Shown here piece by piece: positions 1 through 13,900 of a DNA stretch of 64,000 bases; the first letter of the stretch is position 1; each line of letters begins with the position of its first letter. The DNA comes from Lepisosteus oculatus (taxonomy: Eukaryota > Chordata > Actinopteri > Semionotiformes > Lepisosteidae). The notes below the pieces were generated by a model, which did no database searches, was not told where the DNA came from, and saw nothing but the letters and a program-made list of their open reading frames with translations. The stretch is from positions 14,686,001 through 14,750,000 of the forward strand of contig NC_090697.1 in NCBI RefSeq assembly GCF_040954835.1. The letters run 5' to 3'. Made by a program: the position numbers and the translations under genes.

Positions 1-1831
1 GTAAAAGGTAAGATAATGTATACCTGTTCTGTTTATATTTAGGAATACTTGATTAAAATTTGATAGTATAAATGACAGAATGCCTCCGCTTTTACATACC
101 ATGCAGATGTGTTTAATAATAACAGCACATTTTTTTAGATCTAAGTAAAATAACATGCTATGCATAGCATGTAGGTAAATTTATACAGCAAAAAGACATC
201 TGTATATTTATGTACTGTAGATATCCTCTTCAAAATAATGTGGGAAAATAAGAGAGCAAATCCAAGTGCCTGGATATATACAATAGCAAAACCTTACAGT
301 TTAAATCAAGGCAATATTCACAATATACTAGTAAGACCTTGTTTAGGTCATTATTTTAAGTCAAAGTCACCATACCACAAGCATATTACAACCCCAGAAA
401 TGGCAAAGGGGAGAAACAAGATAAAGAAGTGGAGTACAGTGCCGTATACAGTATGTACAGTATGAGCAGTATGAAAAACATATTATTCTATATCTAGAAC
501 AAAGAAGATTGACAGGATATTTCATCCAAGTATTTAATCATTAGGGGCAACCCTGGGGACTATTTCATGTTTAGTAATAAAACACAGGCACAGGGTCACA
601 ACTGAGATCTAAATTAAATTTTAATTCATATTGAACTGGAAATAGGAAATAGGAAATAGGAATCAGGTATCTAGAAAGCAGGTATCTACAACAGACTTGC
701 CAGTTAAGTGGTTGAGCCCTAAACTTTAGGATCCTACAAAAAGACAGGAAATTTTGAAATTCATTTTTTAAATGTATTTATTCAATGTTATTTTATTTCT
801 CTAGAAAATGTAAAAAATCTTTCGACTACTTCTATAGTTACTAAACTACTGAACTGGATTCCATGGAACAAGAGGGAAATTGGTAACGCTGATTATACTA
901 GATCATTAAATAACGTCCAATTATCTGTGACCATTGACAAGACAAGCATTCAATTGATTTCGACATGTGAACCTTTAAACACTTTTTTTAATCTATCACC
1001 TGAAACGAGTAAGACTTGTTAGTGACACATCAGTTAGAAACAAGACTCACCACACTCCCATTCATTTCACAAATAAGCTAATTGCAGATGCTGTGAAATG
1101 CGTTTTTTGAACATCTAAATTATAGACCTCTATGAATTTTAATTTAGCAAAATGTTTCTAAAAACTACAGTTTGTGTAATATGTAAAGTGGTATGGATCA
1201 AACAGTTGTTTGCAATAAAGGTGAGTTATATGGAGTTGTTTTTTTTTAAATATAAGAAACTCTGTTGCAGGAAAGTCAGCAGCTGGAATGCAATTAGAAG
1301 CCACCATAGAGACTCTAAACTACTTATAAATAGTCACAGTGGAGATTAATTGGTTTCTTATTATTTATTAATTATTATTATGGTTAAGAGTTAAAGAATG
1401 CTCTTCAAAACAGGAGAGTTAAAGATTCTTGGTTTGGTATTTGAAGGGCAAGCACATAGCTTGCAGTATTAAGTGTTTTGTAAAGGTGTCTTATTGAGTG
1501 TTTTGTAAAGTTGTCTTGGTACAGTGGGGGTGTTTATATTAAAATCAGAAAATAAAGCTTCCTGCTCTAGACTTCTGGCAGTCATTGTGAGTTTTTGTGC
1601 ATGCAGACCTTGGGTCTGCCATGACAGGATAAGGGTTTTTCACAATCACATAGAGTGAAAATTAAAAAAGCAGATCATTAGCAAATAAATAATTATTATC
1701 CAGTTCCACCAAAGGTAATACCTGTTGGCTTAAAAAAGTTCATGTGGCAATCTTCTGATTACACGGCAGGCCACTGATAATCAGAGGTTAGGACTTACTG
1801 CAGTGACATTACTATACTTTCATAAACCTAC
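1..1831. other. Left edge, probably DCDC2C intron or 3' flank
   Basis: AT-rich sequence with a short (AATAGGA)3 run near 640-660. I see no further exon, domain or recognisable repeat. Confidence 0.5.
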
Positions 1832-1901
1832 CCTTGAAAACGTCAGACATCGGTAACCGTATTCCAAACAGGTTTGAGAACCTCTCCTGCTCTTTTGCTT
1901 C
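1832..1901 (-). CDS. DCDC2C: Probable DCDC2C exon 11
   Basis: 70-bp exon candidate bounded by TATGTTTCAG| and CAAGG|GTAGGT, in phase with exon 10. It encodes EAKEQERFSNLFGIRLPM and a few more residues and ends one base into a codon. The support is phase, splice sites and a plausible acidic-to-hydrophobic peptide; I could not match it to a known protein from memory. It lies about 5.9 kb from exon 10, so an intervening exon may be missed. Confidence 0.5.
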
Positions 1902-4900
1902 CTGAAACATAAACCAGTTTCTTTTGTTGCAATTTATACGTTTATATGATAAGTCATAAGGTAGTTTTAAAAAAAGAACAGTTTAGTGAGAATAAACCAG
2001 AAAAGGTTTACGTGAGTATTATTTGAAATACTTATGAACATTTCTGAAACATTTTTGAAAGTTAAGGTGAAAGCAGTTTTTCTTTGCCATTTAGATAATT
2101 TCACTGTTGCAAGGAAATTCAAGTTGATCTGAGGCACATTTTTTGGACACATGACTTGCCATCAGCCACCACAGTGTTTACGTGTGGTTTAATTGAGATA
2201 TTTGGTTTATATTACACTTGTTCTAGATATTTAGTGGTTTAATACATTTTTTGTTTGCCGATGAACTCATAATCACACCAATAATATACTTTAATTAAGA
2301 TGAACTCTTAATAGTTTTAAACATGCTGGAGAATTCTTTTTAGAAAATTCTTTTGAATTAGATGGGCCAAGTGATAGAAAAGCATAAAAACAGTTCCTAG
2401 TAAAGATCTTGTGAGTTCAATTAATTGTTAAGTCAAGTAACAGAGCAGAACTCCATGGTATCTTTAAGGCTGCTGGGAGCTGTTCAAGATATGCAGAGCC
2501 TGATGCAATAATTTTATATAGTTGCACACATATACCGTTTAGATGCCACACTTTGTATCTTTGTGACACACGTTAATAGACTTACAGTACCGTAGACTTC
2601 AAGTTTGCAAATTTAAAAATGTCATTTTCAATATGTGAACAATGCTAAAAACCATTACAGGCACATCACTTAAATTGTAGGAACACATAATAGTCTATAA
2701 CACTATATGTTTAATAAATATACATGTCCACTAGCCACATACAGTATATTTTAACAAAACAAAGTTTGCAGACAGCTGTAATCAAAACCTGCACTACTTC
2801 ATAAATCATTTAATTTTTAATGTTGTTTCAGAATTTCTTGAATGAAATTTATCATTTTTAACCCTATTCTCTATTTTACAATATGTTAAACCTGTACTCC
2901 AGGTAAACTTAGATAATCTTCATTTTAATTGTAAGTTAAGTACCAAGTGTTGGAGTGACTTAGCATGGCTGATTGATTGAAAGAACCTGTTGACTGAGAC
3001 ACAGCTGCTCTGAATGAGTAATAAGTACAGTAGGGTCTTAACATTTGTGAGGATTCAGTGCAGAGAACCACCGGGAACAGCCAAAGTTGCATATAACCAT
3101 GTTCACCACTATACTATGTCATAACAAATTACAGTATATAGTTAAAAAACATAGATAACACTGCCTTATATGATAATTAAAATACTAGTACATTGGTGAT
3201 AAAATAATATTGATCAAATGAAACAAACAACAGTAATCACAAACTTACTGTATGGTAATCAGCTAAAATAAATTATCTTACGTGATCAGCATGTAATGAA
3301 ACAGACAATAAAACTAATAGTGAGCCTACAAAGTCATCTCCAGCCTGTCATTCCACTTGCTGCCGTAATAGAACTGGGAGTGTTCATTACCATACACAAA
3401 CAAGACCATGTTGAGATGCAGATCAAGGGTAGTGGGTACTTGGGCAAGAGGCAGGGAGAGGCTCATTCGCTAGGTAGATTCATCTCACCATCCTAATGTG
3501 TTGAGTGGCTAATCTGAAAGTTGCGCTTAACAGCCCTAACCTTATTTTAGCAAACATTAAATTTGTAGATGTCGAGACCTTACTGTACTCGGTTGTTCGA
3601 AAGTTGATCATTGGGTAGATCATTTGCCAGGCTGCTTGGTGTATATTGCAAAGGGTCTACATTTCTAGTTAACCAACGATAGAAAGAATTTTCTACTTTC
3701 CTTAAAAGACAATCAGGAGTCATGAGAAATAGGAGTAAGCGATTAAAATTTTCTGTTCTCTGTCATGTTTCCCCGATGCTCATCTTCCTCTTCCCTAGGT
3801 GGCATATAGTGAAGGCATTTTCAGTGTGGAGGCAGGGCCCTGAATTAAGTGTGACGCACTGCCTTAGCGACCATAGCTGCCCTGGCTGTGACACAGCTGT
3901 GAAGGCCCTTTAAGAACACACTGGGCACCTCCCCGGAGGGGCGAGCAAGAGGGGCTCCATCTCGATACCCCCGTAAGGGGAGAGCATTTCAGAGACAGTC
4001 CCAGAGAGGACTGTGAAGAGAGTGCTGAGGCCACATTTTTCTTTTCCCCTGTCCCGCTGTGAGGTTTCACCGGGGAAGGTTGAGTCTTCTTTTGTTTTGG
4101 CCTTGTTTGTTTTCTTCCAGTCTGGAACCCACTAAACAGGGATAGTCTTAACTGCATGACACTATTCCCAACAGTCTTACTTCTTCTCCAGACTGGACCC
4201 CATTAAATAGGGATAGTCCAGTCTGGACACCGCTGTGGAAAGTGGTGTGCTTTTTTGTTTTTCTTTTTTTTAGTTTTTTTGCTGACCTCACATGTGCAGG
4301 GCATTGACTTTTACCGGTTCTCTCAGGGCTCCTCACAGTCCCGCATTGTTACACTTTTTTGCCAAAGAAATCTTTTGGTTACTTAGTTTTGAAGCAGGCG
4401 TTCCTATATAACACATAGAATTACATAGCAGCCCTTCTGTCCAGCATTCTTCCATTCCAGTTCAAACCAGTTTATGTCCACCTTATAAAATATTACAGTG
4501 TCAACATAAACAGTATGTACAAAGTTCACAGAGACCTTCTCAACACCAAGGAGTTAATTCAAGGAGAAAGTTGCATTCTCTAGTGCCTGCAGGTCTAAGA
4601 CTATGTTAAACAGTAAAGCTGATAAATATATGAAAATGGGTTTAACAGAATATGAATGGTCTAGTGCCTGTTGACCAATGAGGATGGAGTGAAACTGATG
4701 AGATGATGTAATGACTTGTATGAATAGAATCATGTGAAGTACAACTGAAAAGGAAGAGGACAAGGTGGTCTGTCTTTAGAGGGAACGAAAATATAGATCT
4801 AGGTTCCAGGAGGAGATTGAAAAGAGAATGTTAAACTCAAAACAATAAAAACTAAGACAACAAGCTGGCTATTTTGAGCTTATGATGTAAAAAATAAATA

Positions 4901-7900
4901 ATATTTTAATAATTTAATTTAAATAGAAGTGAGAAGAGTATATGTGAAGTACAACTTTATTTCCAGTATCTATGCTGACAAACTAAGTATTGTAAAGATA
5001 TTTTTTATTTAGTATTTTGTTGCAAGGCCTTGGTAAGAATTAGATAATATCCCAATATTTGGATTCTTGGTAATACAGTTTCTGATAAAGAGAGAATCTA
5101 ACAATATGATAGCTACTCTAAAAGCCCAAGTCTGATTTGGCTCAGACTAATTCTGGCCTTAGAGTTTGACTTGATTAAAGTTGACCTTGATTGTGTAGCA
5201 AGCTTTGAAACCGCTAACCTAAGCTGGGGAACAGTATTCAGGAAACAGGCGAAGACGAATGAAGAGAAATTGCAGTGGCATAAAATTGGGGGATCAATGG
5301 AGTAAATCAATAAGTATTTGATTTTTATCACAAAATTTGTTCCGTAGACTTCAAGTTTGAGGAAGACAATTGATCAAGCATCCCTAGTTATATTGACATA
5401 TCTAACAATATTAATTAAGAAGAAACGCTTAGGTGACTGACTGACCAAATAAGCCAATAGCAGTAAATTAAAACAAAAGGTTGAGATAAACAGAAATTTA
5501 TGCAGGCTTACATAGGCTTGCTCTTGAACTTTTTTTCTCATTTGTTTTCATTCTAGATCCATGTGTGAAATGTAAAGGTCTGTGTGAACAAATGACTAGC
5601 ATATTTAATTTCAAAGACAACATTTAGGTAGCTGTAGTGGAAAGTGAAGCACAACCTTTTGAATTCACTTGAAGCAGATACATGGTACAAAACGACACAA
5701 ATAATGACGGACAAAATGCAGTTGTTGTATAGAATAAATTTTAACAATACCCATTCTAAACTAATTTTAACACATTATTCAACATCATAGAATCAGGAGA
5801 GTTTATAATATAAGGGAAAAAGTAAGCCTCAGTAAATTAGACTATAATAAGCCTTAAGAAGTAACCACTTTATTTACTCTTCTAAGATGACTTTAAACTT
5901 ATTTTAAACAATGACACCGAAAGCCTATTTACTCTAATGCAATTTACATGTATTAGAAAGGCTTTCTTAGTAAAAAAAAACTGAGGTGGCAATTATGAAG
6001 TAGATTTTGCTGCTTAAGAAATGTTATAGTAAAAAATAAAAAAATATAATTCCCAATATTGCTCTGGCTCCACCACAAGCCTGTATTCGATAAAGCAGTT
6101 AGAAAATGGATGGATTCTCCAATTGCCCACTGCTCTGCCAGATTAAAGACACAAAAGCTAACATTTGGGAAATTATAAATAAAAAGTAATGGAATAAATA
6201 AAAACTAAAATAATAAAGTTTTCTCGAAACTCACAAGGATTTCACTAACCATGTCTCCTGATTTACAAGAGAAGAATTAAGTCTTTGCTGTTATAGTCTT
6301 GTTGCTCACTGGATCTACCACAGTTCTGAATCAGCAATGCTTTTCTGATTTGCTTAATGTGTTAATTAAGGGATAATGGTATTGATGTGGCCTTTAACAA
6401 GGTAATAACTGCCCTCCAAAGTCAATAATTATTTCAATAAGTGTCTTTATTACAAAAGAGCATACTACAGCAATCCCATCACTGTCATGCTGAAAGTCTA
6501 CTACCTACATTTTAAACAATGCATTTTGAAATATTCTTTGATATAAACCAAAATCTTCACTTTTTAAAGAGTTTATTTGCTTATTTGCTATTTAGGTCAG
6601 ACCAATATGCTATACAAGTCTCTCAATGCATAATTAAACTACAACTTTATTGTCTTTTATTGCCTATGTTATTCCTGCTATGTATATATTACGTACACAC
6701 CAATAGCTGTGGAGATAATACTTTCTTAGTAAAATAATAGATATGACTAGATAATGTTAAACAGTAAAATTAACAGTAAACGTATAACTGTATGTAGATC
6801 TCAGAATTAGGCTTTTGGCACATGTGACTTAAATAGAATGTAAATGTATTGAGTAAATGTATAAGTGTTAGCTTAGTCCTCTTAACCCAGTTAATGAATA
6901 GAACAGCTATCCATTCTTGATGTTTTATTCTGTCAGATTTTAGAATCTAAATAAAGCTAGGCCTGGTTAGTTTTTGGGAGACATCATAAGAAACCTTTTT
7001 GCACTCAATAAACGCCACTCTTTCCACATTTTCAGAAATTCCAAATTATGGTACAAGTAACTGTCAGAGATGTTGTCTCACAGGTGAGGCATTAAAATTG
7101 ACTACAATTCACACTGGAGATTAAAGAACCCATGGCACTCTTCACAAGAGCTGGGTTATTAACCCATGTCATGGCCAGATCTACAAAACAAACTGGTTGT
7201 AAAGTCTTACTCAAAATTTACATTCCTTATGATTAACATCATTTTCCTGTACAACACATACTGTACTTCAAGATCCCTTATTGTGAAAGAGAAGTTAAGT
7301 GTACAGGCTTTTATCATAAACGTTTAACTTATTTAAAATAGTACAAAGGGGAATAATGTGTAATCTATGATCCAAGAGAGGTCAGCCTGGAGTTACAACA
7401 TAATGGTAGGTCATTAAATTTGCCAAACCTTAATGGGACAATGCTTGGGGAGGTCACATGTCATGACATTATAGTAGTAAAGAGCAAATATTGTTATACT
7501 TACTGTACATACATAACCTATAAATACAATCCAACACTTTTTAAAAGTTTAAGTTTAAAACTTCTTCCTATCGGACTTGTCATAATATGTAATGTAATAG
7601 GACAGATTTTCATCTATTATGCAGTGTTATATAACTCTGATATTTAAGCCTCTAGCCAGAAATGAATTTTATCCATAATTTAAATAATAAAGTTGAGCTT
7701 CTATTCAGCCATTTCACAAATGGAGAAATTGTGATAATTACTTTTCAAACCATAGCTAATGCAAGCATTTAATATTAAAGAAAGTGTATTTGCTCTGAAT
7801 GCCTTTAAAATTGAGGTTTACTTACCTCTTTCAAACTTCCAGGTAGCTCTTGATCAGTTGCTGTCAGGGAGGTAGAACTCCGTCCACCTTTATGTCTTTT

Positions 7901-10900
7901 CTTCAGTGAAGAGTTGGCAGATCTGGAATCTTTCTCATTTTTTTCCAGACCCTTGGGTTGTCGCTGTCGCTGTCTATGTTGCTCCTGAGAAATGTCAGCA
8001 GAAGTCTGTGCATAAAATTGTAATACATTCAAAAACCTTTCAAAGAAAATAGAGTGTGACAGCCTACACTTTTGTTGGTATACTAACCTTTTTGAAGTCT
8101 CCAGATAACTCACAGTCTTGTTTTGGTGGGTGTTTAGGATCAGAGGTATTTTGAGGTGAAGGTGTCGTTTGGATACTTGGAATGCTGGCTTGCTTGCCAT
8201 CCTTCAGAAGTATCTTATAGGGACTGCGGCTTTCCCTTGCTTTATGCTCTTTTTGAAGTTGATTGCCACTGTCAATCTGTTCTTCTTCAACAATTTTGGC
8301 TATGACCTAGGAGCAGAACAACAGAACAAACAAAAACATAATTATTTGCAACTCCTTATTCAGAGATCCAATTACCACTGTATATTCATATTCAGAATTA
8401 ATCAGAGATAATTACTTTGTCAACCGTAAAGAACAATAACAGCAAATTAGTAAGCATAATTAATAACATATGTAATTTATTTCTGTTATTTGCCATGGTG
8501 TAAAGACAGTGAAAACAATTTAAACACTACAGGATATCCTCCAGACTTATTTTCCTTTACCAAAACAGGACATTCTCTTGTCTGTCTCATGTGCTTACTT
8601 TATCAAGTGTAGTGAAGAACCTGAGTTCTGTGCAGCATTCAATATCCTAATTGACTTATTTACATCAGCTTTCAATAAGAGCAAATATTGTTAATTATGT
8701 TCGTGTAGAGAACTGCGTCAGCATGCATACAGCATGTGGCAGAGGAACAGGAGCTTCCACAGCTGAAACGGTGTTTCTTTTCATTCATTTATATTTCAGA
8801 ATGCAATGAACCTTTACCTATAGTTAATTATATTAATCAAGCTTAATTTGTTTAATAATTTATGATATTACTGGGTGCACCAGTCTTGGAGTTTTACAAG
8901 GAACTGACAATGAAGAGTGAAGAATGAAGAGTAAAAGCAACAAATACGTACAGTATATACAGAAATGTCTTTTCATCTATTTGCACTTACAATATTTGCT
9001 GTATATGTTTATAAAATATATATTTACTATATTTGCTGCACAGCAGAAATTCATACAGTACATCATTAGAGATACAGGTATAATGTTAGGGTAGCACGGT
9101 GGCACAGTAGTTAGCATACTGCCCTGCGGTGCTTTCCTCCCACAGTCCAAAGACATACTGGTAGCTTAATTAGCTTTTGGGAAAATTGACCTTGGTGTGA
9201 GTTTGTGCATGTGTGTGTCTGTGTGTGCCATGTAATGTGCTGGCGTCTCGTCCAGGGTGTATCCCACCTTGTACTGGTTAGACTCCAGCTTCTCACAACC
9301 CTGACGTGGATGAAGCAGTTTGAAAATAGATGGATGTTATTATGCTAGAATGTGTGGTCACATTCAGTCCTGCTAACATCTTTTGAAAACATTGTCTACT
9401 GCAAACCAAAGCTTTATTATATAATCTGCTCAGCCACCTTCTTTATGTAGAAATTGCAGTCACCTGATCAATAGGCAAGTCCACCTTCATATGACTGTCT
9501 TCTTGAACCTCATAAGCTCCTTGAGTTTCCTTCCTCTTGTGTTTAGCTTTGAACACACTTCCCTCTGAGAAAAGAGCCAAATCTCTATTACTGTACATCT
9601 TAACCTCAGAATCATATATTACTCTTTAATTATTTTGACTTATTTTATGGAAATCAATGATGCCATCACTTAATGCATTCATGGACCTACTGTACACAGA
9701 AGATATTCTCTGTACTTTGTGAAAGATTGAATAAGAGAGCACTGTCATATAGGAAACTTGAGTATTATGATTTAAGAATAATGTTCACTGTCCATAAATG
9801 GACAATTAAGACCAAATGTATAAGTTCACATTAAAATATTCACTTATAACAGACACTTGTTTCTATCTTTGATACATTTTTAAATTAAAGCATTTCTGGA
9901 GCAAATCATAGAACAACATCTGAGTGTGTAGTATAAAAGTGTGTTTCGTTTTCTAAATGCTACTGCACCTGCTGTACATAAAGTGTACCCAAAGTTTAGG
10001 CCCTTGCTTTAAGTTTCAAAATCACTGATTACATACTTAAAAAGCATATAAAGAGTGAAAAGTAACATAAATAACCAAGTACTATATTGAATGACTTGTT
10101 TTCCTCAAACTTTGTAAAATGATGTTTCTCAAGTAACCATATACTGTACATCAGTATTTGTTACCAGCTCCTTTAAATATCACAATATTTAAGTCATTAC
10201 ATCATAAAGTTAAAATGTTAGGATGATTAACTTTATTTTAGATTGTGTGATTTCTAATCTAAAAGTATATTTTAATGTACTAAAGGAGCAACTGAAGTAT
10301 GTCACCTGGCTTCATTATATTACAATTTAGCCTTAGAAACTATCAATTTAAAGTTATCCCGACTTTAAGAAGGAGTCTTTCTGTGTCCCATTCTGAAACT
10401 AATCAGGAAGGGCATCTCCTTTACCTAACATTATAAAGATTCATATTTTTACTTTATCAAAATGCATCTAACTGTACTATGTTATTTGCAGTGCTTGCTT
10501 TTTCCAGGCCTTAATTAAAAATTTACAGAGTATAGGGGTTGGAGTCTTTCTTGGGTAACCAGTATGCTTCTCATATCCAGGCCATCCTTGTTAGAAGAAT
10601 AGTTTATGAATTCAAAACAAATTAATTTTAATGCCACAATTACAGAAACCTCTAGTGGCCTGGGGCCCATTTACAAATCCATTTCAAAAGACAACAGCCC
10701 CAGCTCTTATTTTATCCAAAGGTAGCAGAGACAGAAATACATATACTGTACAATCACATTGTTTTTACTTACCCCCTGTCGAGAGTAGATTTGGGAATTT
10801 TGAAGACTGTTTGGATTGTTTTGCCCTCTCTTCCTTAGCGTAGAAAAAGGAGTCTGTGTGGTCTCTCAAGTGCCCAATTGATGGACCTCTCCGATCCATG

Positions 10901-13900
10901 GACTACACACAAAAAAGTATTTTGACACTGACACTGTTTTAGTTAATTTGATAGCATTATCATTGCAAATTTGTTTGTTTTCTTAAACAAAGAAAGTATT
11001 GACACTGACACTGTTTTAGTTAATTTGATAGCATTATCATTGCAAATTTGTTTGTTTTCTTAAAGAAAGTACCAGAAATTTACTTTGTACTTTTATTTCC
11101 AACATGGCCCTCAATGTTTCATGAACTGATATGCTTTGTAGTTCCCCTGCGAGTTTCAGAGTATTGAATTCATCTGGTTCCAATACAACACATGCAAAGC
11201 CTATCAATCACCAGAGAGCACAGCAAACTAATCATTTATTGATGAAACTAGGCAGCCATGAATTTCTAACTGCATTCGTCTTATATATCAAGCAAGATCA
11301 AAACAGTAAAAATCCTAAACAAGCTTAAAGGGTAAAGGTGTTCCAGGAATAATTCACTCAGAGGTATACTGCAGAATGTTAATAATAAAAAGAGACTTGG
11401 GAGAGAAAAAAAACACAGAACAAAGCACAGAAAAGAAGATGCATTTACTCATTCTGCTCAGGGAATAGGAAGGTATAAATCTGAACTATAATTCCATAAT
11501 GTTTCAGTTTTTTGTTTTTTTATGCATATAGATAGTACATATTATAGTTTGCACCTATTGACATTGCTAGCATGGAAGTTATTTCTTTCTTACAAAGAAA
11601 AGCAAATGAAATAGTTTTTCGGTTGTAATCTTTTGAGTGACTAAGGCCCTGTCCATAGCAAAACTATCTCATCTTTTTATTGTCTACAGCAAGAGATGTC
11701 AGGAAATGTCATTTTTTCGTTTATTAACATAGACTCTTGGGGATAAAAGAATGGAGAGACAGAGATTTGGGATTTTTTTTAATTTTGAAAAGCCTTTGAC
11801 TTTTTAATAAGAAGTTCAAACAGAAAAGGTTTGCAAGGCACATAGAGTTTGGCAATATTATTACAAAAAATCACAAGAAATCCCAGACTGATCTAAGCCC
11901 GGAAATACATACACTTCGTGATTCATTTCTCTTAGTATGTTAACCCTGGGAGGTCCCAGTCATTTTGTAGTTCAAAATAAACAGTAAGACAGAGGGATAT
12001 TTTTTATGTTTCCAACAGTAGCTATCCCTACAGCTTTTATAGTTATGAACAAAGGTTTGTCAACCACGTACCATATTACCTACTGTATGTTACCAACATC
12101 TTTTCCAATAAACCATGATTTATAGTAACAATAGTAAAGCCTATTGTCAGCATATAGAGCATGTAGAGAAAATTATAGTATGTAGAAAATATTTCCCATG
12201 CACAATTACTCATGTTCAAAATTCCCATGCTCCCACGGAGAAAAATAACAAGTTTGACTATTTAGATCATTTATGGAAAAAAATCATCTAATTTTTGTTT
12301 AATTTAGGTAATGCTTAAAATACATTCACTAGATTTCCAATCTACATCTGAATAGGCTTAACAAATCTGAGACTAAGTCTAAAAAGAATGTGCAAGTTAT
12401 AGGAATGTGATCTCTTTTGTCTTGAACAGAAGAGCACGGTTGCACATTACAATAATAAATTTCACTGCATATCATGCATGCATTGTACTGCACACTGACT
12501 ACAGTATATTTCCAAAATATTATTTCCAAACTGCCCAATTACAACCAATCTTAACACTACAGTATATTCAGGCTACAAAAAGTAAAGTTGTAACAACCTG
12601 TTTTAGCTACTGATAGTTCATTAGCTTGTTTCCAACATCCCCTTAAGTCTGTATGAAAATACTGCCCAGGTCTGATGACAGGGCTGGTGGTTAAATTTGT
12701 GCTATGGTGCTATATTTGTGCTATGCAAATATGGTAATGGTTTATGTTATTAAGAATAATATGAAAGTAGGGAATGGGAACCAAAATGCTCAGTAAAAGA
12801 GGCAAAACACAAATAACTGATTGTGTCAATGGTGTGTCTTTTGTAAAACAACATTTCTTGGACTGTCAAAAGAAATGGAAGAATGAAAGCGATATATAAG
12901 ATAACAGCCATCTGTCTATATTGACAAGCTACTGGCACTGATGGAGACTGTGGGGTGAAATCTGAAACACAGATGCAGACCTGGCCTCAGAGCTAAATAT
13001 TTCATTACCCTTTTGAAAACATTCTGTTGTTTTAGAAATTGCCTGCAATCATTATACACAAAACATTCTTCGGCATTTCTACATATAGACATAACTACAG
13101 CACATTTATTTTTTGTGATCATCTTTTTTTTATTGTGGAAACTAAGCAAACAAAAAATTGACGTACAAACAACACAATTCCCCCTATAACCCCCTCCTCC
13201 CCAGGAGCAAACCCCTTTCCCACTTTCCATAAAAACGCCTGTATCCCAAACAGTCATTCTTAGGGATCCCGCAAAACCAATTCAGGAGATGGAAGGGGGA
13301 CCAACTATGCTTTCTTCACTGGTCTCCCAGAGACATAGAATTTCTTCCCCAACATCAAGGACCCCAGATGTAGAGAGCTTCATTTGTGCAATGTTAACAA
13401 AAGCACCACACTGGTCTCCTCCAGATTTAACATAATTAATTTGACAGCAATGTTGCCACTTTCTTGGTTGATCTTGTCCAAATATTGTACTCAGAGACGC
13501 TGCCTTCTATGACACGGATATATACAAGGATGTCAGTAACAGAGAACAAAGCAAGGGCACCAATCCCAAAGTTTTGCTCCTTACATCCAGTATCTTATAT
13601 AAGGGATGGACAAGAAGCTCTGTGTCCCTGGGAAACACATACGCACGCACTGCAGAACAAAGTAACAAAAGAATGAGGTATTATACTGTATTAGAACAAG
13701 AAGGCAGAGTGTTATCTCCAATGATGTCTGATAAAATTTTAATTCCAGTAACCGACCATTGTTGAAAGAGAATGGGGCTCCCACCAGCTAAGAGTCCAGC
13801 ATTATGAAAAACTGGAGAATGTGAGAACCATTTTGTGCTGCCATTTCACTTGGTACAACACTGTATTTAGGTACAAAACAATGGGGTCAAAACATAATTT

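Larger units (their letters stand above)
1902..7825. other. DCDC2C intron 10
   Basis: Holds the GC-richer unclassified block at about 3.9-4.35 kb and the SINE tail at 6.06 kb. Nothing else is recognisable. Confidence 0.6.

Noticed and set aside
7805-8200. 131-residue frame as a single exon
   Set aside because: It reads through the intron between DCDC2C exons 9 and 10; only the 8005-7826 part is in the conserved phase with good splice sites.
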